Positions 29,521 to 39,489 of a stretch of 64,000 nt of DNA are shown piece after piece (positions within the stretch are counted from its first letter, which is position 1; each line of letters opens with the position of its first letter). Below the pieces are notes generated by a model that was given only the letters and a program-made list of their open reading frames with translations, made no database searches and had not been told where the DNA came from. The position numbers and the translations under genes were made by a program. Source of the stretch: Halomonas sp. HAL1 (GTDB taxonomy: Bacteria; Pseudomonadota; Gammaproteobacteria; Pseudomonadales; Halomonadaceae). Where the stretch lies: assembly GCF_030544485.1 (NCBI RefSeq), contig NZ_CP130610.1, positions 1,550,001 to 1,614,000 of the forward strand. Reading direction: 5' to 3'.

Positions 29521-31015
29521 TGACGTTACGGTTAGGGATCAAAATAGGCGATGGAACACCGTTTTGGAATTTTGCCCAAGGCAGCTCACGGTAAATGCGG
29601 CCGTCGTCGTTTAAGTAAAGCATGCCGGTACTGCCGTTCAAGCCGTTGAGCTCGTTAAGATTTGAGAAGCGAATTGCCAGCTCGTAAGCATCAACACCCA
29701 TGGCCATTAGGCGGAACATAGACGCATCCGATTCATCGCGTAGGCTCTGATAGGTGGATGCAAAAGGAAGCGCTTCTTCACCACCAACCGCAGCATCGGG
29801 GATTTGCCAGGGGATATCCATAAACATGACATCGTTTAAATCTTGATCAAGGCGCGTTTGCAAGCGGCCTTCATGTAAATGCGATGTGGCATAAATTGGC
29901 AGATCGGGGGCGTAATAATAGTCCATGGTGGGCGGCACTTGGCGCGCATATTCCGGTAACGCGAGTAGGAAAAGTGCGTCAATATTGCTTAGGCGGGCGC
30001 GTTCGCCGCTGACATTGAGAGCGGTTTGTACCGCATTAGAGACTGAGCTATCAGGGTTATAGCGTACGGCGTTGGCAACTTCACCGCCTTGGCTATGCCA
30101 CTCATTCCAAAAGGCTTCACCTACGCGGCGCCCCCAGTCGTTATCAGGCACCATCATGGACATTTGGCGGTGGCCATCCTGCCACGCACGGCGAGCCGCT
30201 TGGCGTGCTTCATCTTCAGCGGAGAGGCCGTACTGGAATAGCCGCTGTGCTTGGTTGTTATCGCCACTGCCATAGTTGAGCGCCAGCGTAGGAAGGGGAA
30301 CACTATCGCGTTGCTCTAGCTGGGTGACTTGGCTTTTATCTAATGGGCCAATCATTAGTTGCGCGTTCATTTGCTGGGCGCGGTCATAGAGCTCATCAAG
30401 TGAGTAGCGCGACGCGTCGAGAAAGCTGAGTTCGGTATTGCCGCCTTTAACATCATGGTGCTGACGCATGGCGGTAGCGATGGTGTTAGCGACGCTGCTA
30501 AGTGGGCCAGATTCGGGCAGTGCAACCACGATACGGCGTATTGCCTGACCTTCAAGCTCAGGCAGTGCGACCGTTACCGCGCCAGGTTGGTCAAGCGCTT
30601 CACGAGCCCAGCGCTGACGCTCTGCAAGCCTCTCTTGCTGGCTAGCCTGCATTGGTAGTTCGTCGTCGAGTACTTGTGTGGCGCGTAACACGGCGCGTGG
30701 TTCGTCCAGTGCGCGGGCAAGTTCGGAAAATAGCAACGCCCAGCGCACACGATCAGGCTCTGATAGCAGGCTTTCATCGATTCCGTCGGCGGTTTCAAAG
30801 GCTCTGTCGCGCTCACCCTGCCTCGCCAGAATGTTGGCTGCTTCCAGGCGCGTTTTAGCTGCTTGTTCGGGTGCCTGCTGTTCCGCTTGGTTGAGTAATT
30901 GACCTGGGTCTTCAACAGGCACGCGGTCTACCACGCTTGGCGACTGCATCGCACAGCCAGCAACGAGAAATGCCACAAGGGCAGCGGCGAGTAAGCCACG
31001 TAATGACTGTTTCAT
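29510..31015 (-). CDS. lpoA: LpoA, lipoprotein activator of PBP1A
   Basis: A 501-residue outer-membrane lipoprotein (lipobox LVAGC, Cys21) that activates the penicillin-binding protein PBP1A. The C-terminal part (about 170-500) resembles the periplasmic-binding fold of LpoA (LPESGPLSSVANTIATAM, DWGRRVGEAFWNEW). The N-terminal helical (TPR-like) region is much shorter than in E. coli LpoA (678 residues in total). The ATG at 31015 is chosen for the signal sequence and an AAGGAAGG site; the frame extends to 31093 without support. Confidence 0.92.
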   Translation of the reverse strand: MKQSLRGLLAAALVAFLVAGCAMQSPSVVDRVPVEDPGQLLNQAEQQAPEQAAKTRLEAANILARQGERDRAFETADGIDESLLSEPDRVRWALLFSELARALDEPRAVLRATQVLDDELPMQASQQERLAERQRWAREALDQPGAVTVALPELEGQAIRRIVVALPESGPLSSVANTIATAMRQHHDVKGGNTELSFLDASRYSLDELYDRAQQMNAQLMIGPLDKSQVTQLEQRDSVPLPTLALNYGSGDNNQAQRLFQYGLSAEDEARQAARRAWQDGHRQMSMMVPDNDWGRRVGEAFWNEWHSQGGEVANAVRYNPDSSVSNAVQTALNVSGERARLSNIDALFLLALPEYARQVPPTMDYYYAPDLPIYATSHLHEGRLQTRLDQDLNDVMFMDIPWQIPDAAVGGEEALPFASTYQSLRDESDASMFRLMAMGVDAYELAIRFSNLNELNGLNGSTGMLYLNDDGRIYRELPWAKFQNGVPSPILIPNRNVSDE

Positions 31016-31129
31016 GTATCCTTCCTTAAGTTTCCATTTGCGCTGTCGCTGCTTGCCAGCGTTTGCCGAGGCTACGGCACAAGCATAGCGCACCGATAGA
31101 GCAAGCCATCAACGAATTGAGAGTCAACA

Positions 31130-31987
31130 ATGCCAGACCATAATCCGGGTACATTGTACGTGGTTGCCACGCCAATTGGGAATTTGGACGACTTAACCGC
31201 ACGTGCCGCTCGGGTATTAGGGCAAGTCGCGCGGGTTGCAGCTGAAGATACCCGCCATAGCGGCCGCCTGTTGGCGCACTTAGGCTTGAATAAGCCGATG
31301 GTCTCCTTACACGAACACAATGAAGCGCGTCGTGTGGATACCTTGGATAGCTATCTCGCCGCAGGAGAAGATATTGCCTTAATCAGCGATGCAGGAACAC
31401 CGTTGATTAGCGATCCAGGTTTTGTGTTGGTTCGTGAGCTGCGGGCGCGAAACCGCCATATCGTGCCGATTCCTGGCCCCTGTGCGTTGATCACCGCGCT
31501 GTCAGGAGCCGGGCTGCCCACCGACCGATTCGTATTTGCTGGCTTTTTGCCCGCTAAGCCAGGTGCTCGACGTCAAGCACTAGAAGGCTGGAAAACCCGT
31601 GAAGAGACGTTGGTGTTTTACGAGTCGCCTCACCGTATTGTGCACACCCTTGAGGCGCTGCAGGAGCAAATGGCCGGGCGGGATGTGGTATTAGCGCGTG
31701 AGCTAACCAAAACTTTTGAGACATTTTTGCACGGAACGCCTGAGAGTTTGCTTGAGCAGTTGGCGGCTGACCCTAATCAAGCTCGCGGCGAATTCGTCAT
31801 TATTGTGGCTGGCGCTCCGCCGGTTGAGCAGAGTGAACATCAGAATATATCAGCGGAGGCCTTGCTAGAGGCACTGCTGGCAGAGGGCGTGGGCGTTAAG
31901 CAGGGCGCTGCGATTGCCTCGCGAATGCTCGGTGGGCGTAAGCAAGCTTGGTACGCTCGTTTGCAAGCAATTAAAGGCGAGCATTGA
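31130..31987 (+). CDS. rsmI: RsmI, 16S rRNA 2'-O-methyltransferase
   Basis: A 285-residue SAM-dependent methyltransferase that 2'-O-methylates C1402 of 16S rRNA in the decoding centre. The tetrapyrrole-methylase type fold is shown by GTLYVVATPIGNLDDLTARA, AAEDTRHSGRLL and LISDAGTPLISDPG. It is divergent from lpoA. The last codons carry the rnpB promoter -35 element (31984-31989), and rsmH, which methylates the same nucleotide, lies just downstream of rnpB. Confidence 0.95.
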   Translation: MPDHNPGTLYVVATPIGNLDDLTARAARVLGQVARVAAEDTRHSGRLLAHLGLNKPMVSLHEHNEARRVDTLDSYLAAGEDIALISDAGTPLISDPGFVLVRELRARNRHIVPIPGPCALITALSGAGLPTDRFVFAGFLPAKPGARRQALEGWKTREETLVFYESPHRIVHTLEALQEQMAGRDVVLARELTKTFETFLHGTPESLLEQLAADPNQARGEFVIIVAGAPPVEQSEHQNISAEALLEALLAEGVGVKQGAAIASRMLGGRKQAWYARLQAIKGEH

Positions 31988-32012
31988 GGCAAGTCGAGGG
32001 CGCTGGTATGCT
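31984..32012 (+). promoter_or_regulatory. rnpB promoter
   Basis: TTGAGG (31984-31989) and TATGCT (32007-32012) are separated by exactly 17 bases. The start site is expected about 7 bases later, at 32019-32020, where the first strand of RNase P helix P1 begins. The -35 hexamer overlaps the rsmI stop codon (TGA at 31985-31987). Confidence 0.72.
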
Positions 32013-32019
32013 TGCCGCC

Positions 32020-32386
<367 letters not shown>

Positions 32387-32401
32387 CCCATTTCCACATC
32401 A

Positions 32402-32425
32402 GGGCGTGCATGCACGCTCTTTATT
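32402..32425 (+). terminator. Possible rnpB terminator
   Basis: GGGCGTGCATGCACGCTC can fold into an 8-bp hairpin (with flanking A-T and one G-T) and a CATG loop, followed by TTTATT. The T-tract is poor. It lies 15 bases after rnpB and 33 bases before the rsmH ATG, so it might also be a processing site. Confidence 0.4.
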
Positions 32426-32457
32426 ACGTTGTCTCTAACATCTTGTGTGAGAAAAAA

Positions 32458-33414
32458 ATGCCTTCTCCTGACGCTGAACAGGTTGCTTCCCGCTTTCGCC
32501 ATACCAGCGTACTACTGGAAGGTGCTATTGATGCCCTGGTGCATGACGATCAAGGCGTCTATTTAGACGGTACTTTCGGGAGAGGCGGTCACTCAAGGGT
32601 AATTCTTGACCGTCTGACCGAGCAAGGTCAGCTGCTCGCCATGGATCGCGACCCCCAAGCCATTGCCGCAGCGGCTGACATTGATGATTCGCGTTTCCAG
32701 ATTACCCAGCGTGAGTTTGCCCAGCTTGCCGAGTTTGCTCGTGAGCAAGGCGTGTTCGGTAAGCTTTCAGGGGTGCTGCTTGATGTAGGCGTTTCCTCCC
32801 CTCAGCTTGATGATCCCGAGCGCGGTTTTAGTTTTATGCGTGATGGCCCGCTGGATATGCGCATGGATCCTACCCAGGGACAAAGTGTTGCTGAATTCTT
32901 GGCGCGTGCCAGTGAGGCTGATATTGCCTACGTGTTTAAAACCTATGGTGAAGAGCGTTATGCCAAGCGTTTAGCCCGGGCGGTGGTCGCTCGTCGAGTC
33001 GAGAAGCCATTCACCCATACGGTGGATTTGGCTGAAGTACTTAAAGTTGCTCACCCCGCCTGGGAAAAAGGGCGTCACCCAGCCACCAAAGCGTTCCAAG
33101 GGCTGCGTATATTCGTCAACGGCGAGCTTGAGCAGTTAGACAGTGCGCTTGATGCGGCGCTTGAGGCGCTTGCCCCCGGCGGTCACTTAGTGGTGATCAG
33201 TTTTCACTCGCTGGAAGATCGCCGCGTGAAGCGTTTTATCCGTCATCATGTGCGCGGTGACACTGACCTTCCGCGTGGGGTGCCTATTCGCGACGATCAA
33301 ATGAATCGGCGTCTTGAGGCGTTAGGTAAAGGCGTGCGGCCAAGTGAGGAAGAAGTGGATGCTAATCCTCGCGCACGAAGTGCCGTCATGCGGGCTGCAC
33401 GCAAGCGGATGTAA
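32458..33414 (+). CDS. rsmH: RsmH (MraW), 16S rRNA m4C1402 methyltransferase
   Basis: A 318-residue SAM-dependent enzyme that N4-methylates C1402 of 16S rRNA. Motifs include the SAM site [25 protein letters not shown] and [13 protein letters not shown]. The frame is open back to 32281 inside rnpB, but the conserved FRHTSVLL requires only the ATG at 32458. It is the first gene of the dcw cluster; the usual preceding gene mraZ is missing. The stop lies within the first of three 12-bp repeats leading to ftsL. Confidence 0.96.
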   Translation: MPSPDAEQVASRFRHTSVLLEGAIDALVHDDQGVYLDGTFGRGGHSRVILDRLTEQGQLLAMDRDPQAIAAAADIDDSRFQITQREFAQLAEFAREQGVFGKLSGVLLDVGVSSPQLDDPERGFSFMRDGPLDMRMDPTQGQSVAEFLARASEADIAYVFKTYGEERYAKRLARAVVARRVEKPFTHTVDLAEVLKVAHPAWEKGRHPATKAFQGLRIFVNGELEQLDSALDAALEALAPGGHLVVISFHSLEDRRVKRFIRHHVRGDTDLPRGVPIRDDQMNRRLEALGKGVRPSEEEVDANPRARSAVMRAARKRM

Positions 33415-33441
33415 TCACGGATGTCATCACGGATGTAATCA
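33406..33441 (+). repeat. Triplicated 12-mer across the rsmH-ftsL junction
   Basis: Three tandem units CGGATGTAATCA, CGGATGTCATCA and CGGATGTAATCA (33406-33417, 33418-33429, 33430-33441) run from the last rsmH codons into the ftsL start. The first unit holds the rsmH stop (TAA 33412-33414); the A of the ftsL ATG is the last base of the third. No clear SD precedes ftsL. Confidence 0.8.
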
Positions 33442-33776
33442 TGAGCATGGATCGGATTGAGCAGTGGGCAACCACGCTACGCACCGAATGGCCTTTCAAG
33501 CTACGTCTGCGCGCCTGGCCACTGGTTATTAGCCTGCTATTTTTACTCTGCATGGCCTCTGGGTTAGCTGTTGTCATTACTACGCATATGACGCGGGTGC
33601 AATTTGCTCAGCTGCAACAGCTAGAGCAAGAAGAGAACCAGCTGCAAACAGAGTGGGGGCAGCTGCTGCTTGAAGAGGGCGCATGGTCAACGCCCGCCCG
33701 CATTGAGCAAATTGCCACTGAGCGCTTGGGCATGAGAATCCCCGATGTCCATGATGTTGAGGTGATTAGGCCATGA
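33441..33776 (+). CDS. ftsL: FtsL, division protein
   Basis: A 111-residue bitopic division protein that forms the FtsQLB complex and activates FtsWI. There is a cytoplasmic tail (1-27), one helix (about 28-46, LVISLLFLLCMASGLAVVI) and a periplasmic coiled coil with the C-terminal ERLGMRIPDVHDVEVI block typical of FtsL. It overlaps ftsI as ATGA. The ftsL ATG lies at the edge of a triplicated 12-mer and has no strong SD, so its translation may depend on ribosomes finishing rsmH. Confidence 0.93.
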   Translation: MSMDRIEQWATTLRTEWPFKLRLRAWPLVISLLFLLCMASGLAVVITTHMTRVQFAQLQQLEQEENQLQTEWGQLLLEEGAWSTPARIEQIATERLGMRIPDVHDVEVIRP

Positions 33777-35479
33777 GAAGCGAGCGTCGCGGAGGCACCT
33801 CTCGTCAGGCCCCGATTGCACCTCCTCTTGGAGGCGGCCGGTTCGTATTTATTTTATTGGCGATTGGTTTGGCATCCGCTATTTTAATCGGCCGCATTAC
33901 GCTGCTTCAGGTTATTGACCGCCCCTTTCTGCAAAGCCAGGGCGACGCACGTACTCTTCGTCACGAAACTATCCCCGCCCACCGCGGCATGATTACAGAC
34001 CGCAATGGCGAACCGTTGGCGATTTCCACGCCAGTGGTCACCCTCTGGGCCAATCCGCAAGAACTGCCCGACGATGCTATACAGCGTGTAATGCTAGCCC
34101 AGGCGTTAGGGATGACGCTGGATGACTTTGAGTCGCGTGTAGCACGCTTTAGCGAGCGTGAATTTATGTACTTACGCCGCCAAATGACGCCCGCCGCGGC
34201 CCAGCAGATCCTTAATCTACGGACCCCCGGTGTCTATCCCCAGCGTGAATACAAGCGCTACTATCCTGCTGGTGAAGTGGCGGCGCAATTATTGGGCGTC
34301 ACCAATGTTGATGACATTGGACAAGAAGGTTTAGAACTCTCCTATCAGCCCTATTTGGCCGGCCACCCTGGACAGCGACGGGTAATTAAAGATCGCCGCG
34401 GGCGTCTGGTGCGTGAGCTTGGCGTGATTAACGAAGCCCAGCCGGGGGGGGGGCTCACCTTGGCTATCGATCAACGTATTCAGTATATGGCCTACCGCGA
34501 GCTGCGCGCGGCGGTTGCTGAGAATGAGGCTGATGGTGGCGTGCTGGTAATGATGGATGCGCGCACGGGGGAAGTGTTGGCAATGGCGAATTTGCCCTCC
34601 TATAACCCTAATAACCGGGCAGGACTCGATCCGCGTGGGTTACGTAACCAAGCACTGGTGGATGTATTTGAGCCTGGCTCGGTCATGAAGCCGCTGGCCA
34701 TGGCAGCTATTTTGGAAAGCGGGGTGGTAGACCGCGATGCCATAGTGGATACATCGCCCGGTTGGATGCGGCTGGACCAATTTACGATTCGCGATTTTCG
34801 TAACTATGGCAAGTTGGATCTGGCCGGTATCCTGGAGAAGTCATCGAATATCGGTATGTCACGCTTAGCGCTGCAACTGAGCGATACTGCCCTTTGGGAA
34901 AAATATAACCAGTTAGGGTTAGGACAAGCGCCCGGTACAGGCTTTCCTGGTGAGTCGACGGGTAGTTTGCCCGCACCGGTGCGCTGGTCGCGCAGTGAGC
35001 GAGCGGCGCTCTCTTATGGCTATGGACTCTCTGTTTCCGCGGTGCAGCTAGCGAGTGCTTACACAGCGTTAGCTAATGATGGTGTTCGTTTGCAGCCCTC
35101 TCTTTTACGCCTTTCTGAACCCCCTCAGGGCATTCCTGCTATATCGCCTACGGTTGCGAATGATCTGCTCAATATCTTGGAAACCTCGGTAGCCGCTTAT
35201 ACCGGTGGTCGGCGAGCCCGTGTGGAAGGTTATCGCGTGGGAGGGAAAACGGGCACCGTGCGTAAGACCGGACAGCAAGGCTATACCACCGATGCTTATC
35301 GCAGTGTGTTTGCAGGGATTGCGCCTATTTCTGATCCGCGTATCGTCACTGTAGTCATGATTGATCACCCCAAGGCCGGCGAATTTTATGGTGGTGCTGT
35401 TGCCGCCCCGGTTTTTTCCAGCGTAACGGGTAATGCTTTGCGCTTATTGGATGTTCCGCCGGATCACGATGCCGAGTAG
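33773..35479 (+). CDS. ftsI: FtsI (PBP3), septal peptidoglycan transpeptidase
   Basis: A 568-residue class B penicillin-binding protein that cross-links septal peptidoglycan. One membrane anchor (about 24-42) is followed by the pedestal domain and the transpeptidase domain with S303-V-M-K306, the SSN motif (KSSNIG) and KTG (GGKTGT). The active serine sequence FEPGSVMKP differs slightly from the common STVKP. It overlaps ftsL by 4 bp and precedes murE. Confidence 0.96.
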   Translation: MRSERRGGTSRQAPIAPPLGGGRFVFILLAIGLASAILIGRITLLQVIDRPFLQSQGDARTLRHETIPAHRGMITDRNGEPLAISTPVVTLWANPQELPDDAIQRVMLAQALGMTLDDFESRVARFSEREFMYLRRQMTPAAAQQILNLRTPGVYPQREYKRYYPAGEVAAQLLGVTNVDDIGQEGLELSYQPYLAGHPGQRRVIKDRRGRLVRELGVINEAQPGGGLTLAIDQRIQYMAYRELRAAVAENEADGGVLVMMDARTGEVLAMANLPSYNPNNRAGLDPRGLRNQALVDVFEPGSVMKPLAMAAILESGVVDRDAIVDTSPGWMRLDQFTIRDFRNYGKLDLAGILEKSSNIGMSRLALQLSDTALWEKYNQLGLGQAPGTGFPGESTGSLPAPVRWSRSERAALSYGYGLSVSAVQLASAYTALANDGVRLQPSLLRLSEPPQGIPAISPTVANDLLNILETSVAAYTGGRRARVEGYRVGGKTGTVRKTGQQGYTTDAYRSVFAGIAPISDPRIVTVVMIDHPKAGEFYGGAVAAPVFSSVTGNALRLLDVPPDHDAE

Positions 35480-35497
35480 TTTTTCTAAGGAGTTTGC

Positions 35498-36982
35498 ATG
35501 ACGCTGAGTTCAGTCGATGTGGTGTCGGCGCTTGCGCACGTATGGCCTAATTCACCACTGCCCGCCGACCTGCCTGATCGAGTACGCATAGAAATGGATT
35601 CCCGCAAGCTACAAACGGGCGATGTTTTTGTGGCAGTACCGGGCAGCCAGCGTGATGGTCGCGATTTTATCGAGCAAGCGCTCGAGGCGGGTGCTGCGCT
35701 TGTGTTAGCGCAAGGCGAGCCCGGTCAGGTGTTGCTTGAAGGCCGCGTGCTGAAACTGCCGCATCTTTCGGTGCGCTTGGGTGAGTTAGGGCGCGCCATG
35801 TTTAAAGTGCCTAATGATCTTGAAGTGATTGGCGTGACCGGTACCAACGGTAAAAGCTCCGTCACTCATTATATCGCTGCACTTAGCGAGACATTAGGAA
35901 CGCCCACCGGACTGATTGGTACGTTGGGTGTAGGGCGCCCCGGTGAGTTGCGCGATAGCGGCTTAACCACGCCTGGCTCCTTAGCGCTGCAGGCGACATT
36001 GGGTGAGCTTGCCAGCCAGGGTGTGCGGCGTGTGGCGCTTGAGGCCTCTTCCCATGCGCTGGATCAGTACCGCTTGGAAGCGGTAAACGTAAGCGTAGGC
36101 GTGTTTACCAATCTGACTCGCGACCATTTGGACTACCACGGCAGTATGGCCGCCTATGCGGCATCCAAAGCGAAGCTTTTCCGGCGCTCTGAGCTCCGTC
36201 TAGCGGTAGTCAATGGCGATGACCCCTTAGCACGCTTAATGCTGGCAGGTTGCAACAGTAATGTACGGGTGCTGGCGACGGGTAAAGATGAAGCCGTTAC
36301 CTTGCGCGTGCTGGACTGGCAGCCCTCTGAGCAGGGGCAGCAGGCAATGATTGCGACACCCGATGGCGAGAAAATGCTCAGCTTAGGCTTAATGGGGCGT
36401 TTTAATTTAGATAACGTGCTGTTAGCGATGGCTGTGTTGTACGGATTAGGCGAATCACTCGACGACCTCTTCTCCTCCGCCTCTTCGCTGACGCCGGTGC
36501 CGGGCAGGATGGAGCGCTATGGTGATGACAGCACGCCTACCGTGGTGGTGGATTATGCGCACACGCCGGATGCGCTTCATAGCGCGCTACAAGCGCTGCG
36601 TGCCCATCTGGGTGATGCTGGCAAATTGTGGTGTGTATTCGGCTGCGGGGGAGAGCGTGATACGGGTAAACGAGCCGAAATGGCTAAAGCTGCCGAGGCG
36701 CTGGCCGACCACATTATCGTTACCGATGACAATCCTAGGCACGAGTCCGCTGAGCAAATCCGCCAACAGATTTTGTCTGGGTTCTCTGATACCGCGCACC
36801 CTATTGAAATGGGGGACCGCCAGAAGGCCGTGGCCACCGCTGTTCAGCAGGCGGCTGTTCAGGATGTCGTGCTTATCGCCGGAAAAGGCCATGAGGCGTA
36901 TCAGGATATCCAAGGGGTTCGCCATGCCTATGCCGATAGCGAAGAGATCCAGCGTGCCTTCGCTGGGCGGAGAAGCGACTAA
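35498..36982 (+). CDS. murE: MurE, UDP-MurNAc-tripeptide synthetase (meso-DAP)
   Basis: A 494-residue Mur ligase that adds meso-diaminopimelate to UDP-MurNAc-L-Ala-D-Glu. The P-loop GVTGTNGKSSVTH and the DNPR signature (VTDDNPRHES), which marks the DAP-adding type, are both visible. The SD AAGGAG lies 8 bases before the ATG. The stop overlaps the murF ATG (TAATG). Confidence 0.97.
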   Translation: MTLSSVDVVSALAHVWPNSPLPADLPDRVRIEMDSRKLQTGDVFVAVPGSQRDGRDFIEQALEAGAALVLAQGEPGQVLLEGRVLKLPHLSVRLGELGRAMFKVPNDLEVIGVTGTNGKSSVTHYIAALSETLGTPTGLIGTLGVGRPGELRDSGLTTPGSLALQATLGELASQGVRRVALEASSHALDQYRLEAVNVSVGVFTNLTRDHLDYHGSMAAYAASKAKLFRRSELRLAVVNGDDPLARLMLAGCNSNVRVLATGKDEAVTLRVLDWQPSEQGQQAMIATPDGEKMLSLGLMGRFNLDNVLLAMAVLYGLGESLDDLFSSASSLTPVPGRMERYGDDSTPTVVVDYAHTPDALHSALQALRAHLGDAGKLWCVFGCGGERDTGKRAEMAKAAEALADHIIVTDDNPRHESAEQIRQQILSGFSDTAHPIEMGDRQKAVATAVQQAAVQDVVLIAGKGHEAYQDIQGVRHAYADSEEIQRAFAGRRSD

Positions 36983-38334
36983 TGCAGTGGACACTTGGCC
37001 AGCTCGCCTCTGTGCTGGGTATTGAGGCGCCTGCTGATAAGGCGCAGCTGCTAGTCAGTTCAGTCGTAACTGATAGCCGCAAGATCGAGCCTGGCTGCCT
37101 GTTTGTTGCCCTTAAAGGCCCCCGCTTTGACGGTCATGATTTTGTTGCGCTTGCCCACGAGCTCGGTGCCGTAGCGGCATTGGTAGAGGCGCCCGTTGCT
37201 GTCGACTTACCCCAGCTGGTATGTCCGGATACACGTTTGGCCCTGGGGCTGATTGCCGGTGCGCACCGGCGCGCATGGCATGGTCCCGTGGTAGCCGTCA
37301 CCGGCAATAGCGGTAAGACGACCGTCAAAGAGATGTGTGCTGCTCTGCTAGCGCCTTTAGGCGACGTATTAGCCACTCAAGGTAATCTGAATAACGACTT
37401 TGGCGCGCCGCTGACCTTATTACAATTGCGGCCGCATCATCAAGCCGCGGTGATTGAGCTGGGCGCTAATCATTTAGGTGAAATCGCCTGGACAGCCCCG
37501 CTGTCCAAGCCCGATGTGGCGATTATTACCAATGTCACCGGTGCCCATGTGGGCGAGTTCGGAGGCATGGGGCAGATTGCCCAGGCGAAAAGTGAGCTGC
37601 TGGTCGGGCTGGGCGAGCAGGGTACTGCTGTTCTGAATAGGGATGATCACTATTTTACGTTTTGGGCTGCTCGTGCGGCTCCGCGGCGGGTGGTGAGCTT
37701 TGGTTTTCACCCCGAGGCGGATGTGAGCGCCGCAGCGCTTTCCTGTGATTCGCAAGGGCGGTATGCTTTCACGCTATTGCAGCATGGTCGAGCGCTGGGC
37801 CAAGTGCGTTTGCCGTTACTGGGCAAGCACAATGTCAGTAATGCGTTGGCCGCTGCAGCTGCGGCATTAATGCTCGGCGTGCCGGAAGAGCAAGTTATAT
37901 CACGCCTGGAATCGCTGCAAGCGCTTGCCGGTAGGTTGGTCGTGGTATCCGGATTGCGGGGTGGCACTGTGCTGGATGACACTTATAATGCCAATCCTGG
38001 CGCGGTCAAAGTGGCCCTGGATACCTTGGCCAGCTTTCCTCCGCCACGCTGGTGTGCGTTAGGGGCGATGGGCGAACTGGGGGAAGCATCGGCTGCGCTG
38101 CACGCCGATATCGGCCACTACGCCGCCGAGCTTGGTATTGATGAGCTGTTAACGCTGGGCGAGGCCGCACGTCCCGCCAGCGAAGCCTTTGGTCGTGGGC
38201 TGCACTTTAACGATCACGAGACGCTAACGCGTTATGTCACTCATACTTTGCCGCCTGACACCACGTTGCTGGTGAAAGGGTCGCGCAGTGCGGGCATGGA
38301 ACATGTCGTCAATGCACTGCGTTCGGATAAATAA
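36982..38334 (+). CDS. murF: MurF, D-Ala-D-Ala-adding ligase
   Basis: A 450-residue Mur ligase that adds D-Ala-D-Ala to the UDP-MurNAc-tripeptide. The ATP-binding loop is AVTGNSGKTTVKEM, and the later DDTYNANPGAVK motif is typical of MurF. The ATG overlaps the murE stop. The D-Ala-D-Ala substrate is made by the ddl product of the same cluster. Confidence 0.96.
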   Translation: MQWTLGQLASVLGIEAPADKAQLLVSSVVTDSRKIEPGCLFVALKGPRFDGHDFVALAHELGAVAALVEAPVAVDLPQLVCPDTRLALGLIAGAHRRAWHGPVVAVTGNSGKTTVKEMCAALLAPLGDVLATQGNLNNDFGAPLTLLQLRPHHQAAVIELGANHLGEIAWTAPLSKPDVAIITNVTGAHVGEFGGMGQIAQAKSELLVGLGEQGTAVLNRDDHYFTFWAARAAPRRVVSFGFHPEADVSAAALSCDSQGRYAFTLLQHGRALGQVRLPLLGKHNVSNALAAAAAALMLGVPEEQVISRLESLQALAGRLVVVSGLRGGTVLDDTYNANPGAVKVALDTLASFPPPRWCALGAMGELGEASAALHADIGHYAAELGIDELLTLGEAARPASEAFGRGLHFNDHETLTRYVTHTLPPDTTLLVKGSRSAGMEHVVNALRSDK

Positions 38335-38348
38335 GGTAAACGCCGTTC

Positions 38349-39431
38349 ATGTTACTTCACTTGGCGAATTTTCTGTCGCAGTACCAATCTGATTTTCAGG
38401 TCGTTAACTATTTAACCCTTCGCGTAATTTTAGGCGCTCTCACGTCGTTAATGCTCTGCTTATGGCTGGGGCCATGGATGATTCGGCGCCTGGTGGAAGG
38501 GCAGATCGGGCAATCCGTGCGTGACGATGGGCCGCAGTCCCACCTCTCAAAAGCGGGCACCCCCACCATGGGTGGGGCAATGATTTTGCTGGCCATTGCC
38601 ATCAGCACCTTGTTATGGGGTGACTTAACCAACCTTTATATCTGGGTGGTGCTAGGCGTCACGCTCGGCTTCGGCGCCATCGGTTGGGTCGATGATTACC
38701 GCAAAGTAGTGGAAAAAAATCCACGCGGTTTACCCGCTCGCTGGAAGTATTTCTGGCAGTCGGTGGTGGGTTTGGGGGCGGCGCTGTTGCTCTATTTAAC
38801 CGCCTCCACGCCGGTCGAGACCAGCCTGCTGGTGCCGCTGTTCAAAGAGGTGGCGCTGCCGCTCGGGGTCTTCTATATCGTGCTTACCTATTTCGTGATT
38901 GTAGGGAGCTCCAACGCCGTCAATCTAACTGATGGCTTAGATGGCCTAGCTATTATGCCGACGGTGCTCGTGGCCATGGGCTTATCGGTATTCGCTTATG
39001 CCAGTGGCAACACCGTTTTCGCCGAATATCTGCATATTCCGTTTATTGCCGGAACCGGTGAATTAGCCGTGTTCTGCGCAACGATTGCTGGCGCTGGGCT
39101 GGGGTTTTTATGGTTTAACACTTATCCCGCCCAGGTCTTTATGGGCGACGTAGGTGCCTTGGCGTTAGGGGCTGCGCTGGGTGTGGTGGCCGTGATCGTA
39201 CGCCAGGAGATTGTGCTGTTTATCATGGGCGGTGTTTTTGTCATGGAAACGGTGTCGGTCATCCTTCAGGTGGGATCCTACAAGCTCACCGGGCGTCGTA
39301 TCTTCCGAATGGCGCCTTTGCATCATCACTATGAATTGAAAGGCTGGCCTGAGCCACGGGTCATTGTCCGTTTTTGGATTATTACCGTGGTGCTAGTGCT
39401 GCTTGGTCTCGCAACGCTCAAAGTTCGTTAA
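38349..39431 (+). CDS. mraY: MraY, phospho-MurNAc-pentapeptide translocase
   Basis: A 360-residue integral membrane enzyme with about ten helices that makes lipid I on undecaprenyl phosphate. Family motifs are [46 protein letters not shown] with the catalytic aspartates, and the histidine-rich [12 protein letters not shown]. It is the membrane entry of the peptidoglycan pathway and lies between murF and murD, the universal order. Confidence 0.97.
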   Translation: MLLHLANFLSQYQSDFQVVNYLTLRVILGALTSLMLCLWLGPWMIRRLVEGQIGQSVRDDGPQSHLSKAGTPTMGGAMILLAIAISTLLWGDLTNLYIWVVLGVTLGFGAIGWVDDYRKVVEKNPRGLPARWKYFWQSVVGLGAALLLYLTASTPVETSLLVPLFKEVALPLGVFYIVLTYFVIVGSSNAVNLTDGLDGLAIMPTVLVAMGLSVFAYASGNTVFAEYLHIPFIAGTGELAVFCATIAGAGLGFLWFNTYPAQVFMGDVGALALGAALGVVAVIVRQEIVLFIMGGVFVMETVSVILQVGSYKLTGRRIFRMAPLHHHYELKGWPEPRVIVRFWIITVVLVLLGLATLKVR

Positions 39432-39489
39432 TGCATCTGACCATGAGTGCGTCGACTGATCGTTGGCATGATGCGAGAGGGAGCTTGTA

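Noticed and set aside
36519..37025. 168-codon plus-strand ORF overlapping murE in another frame
   Set aside because: Out of phase with murE, no SD, low-complexity translation; murE itself is complete there.
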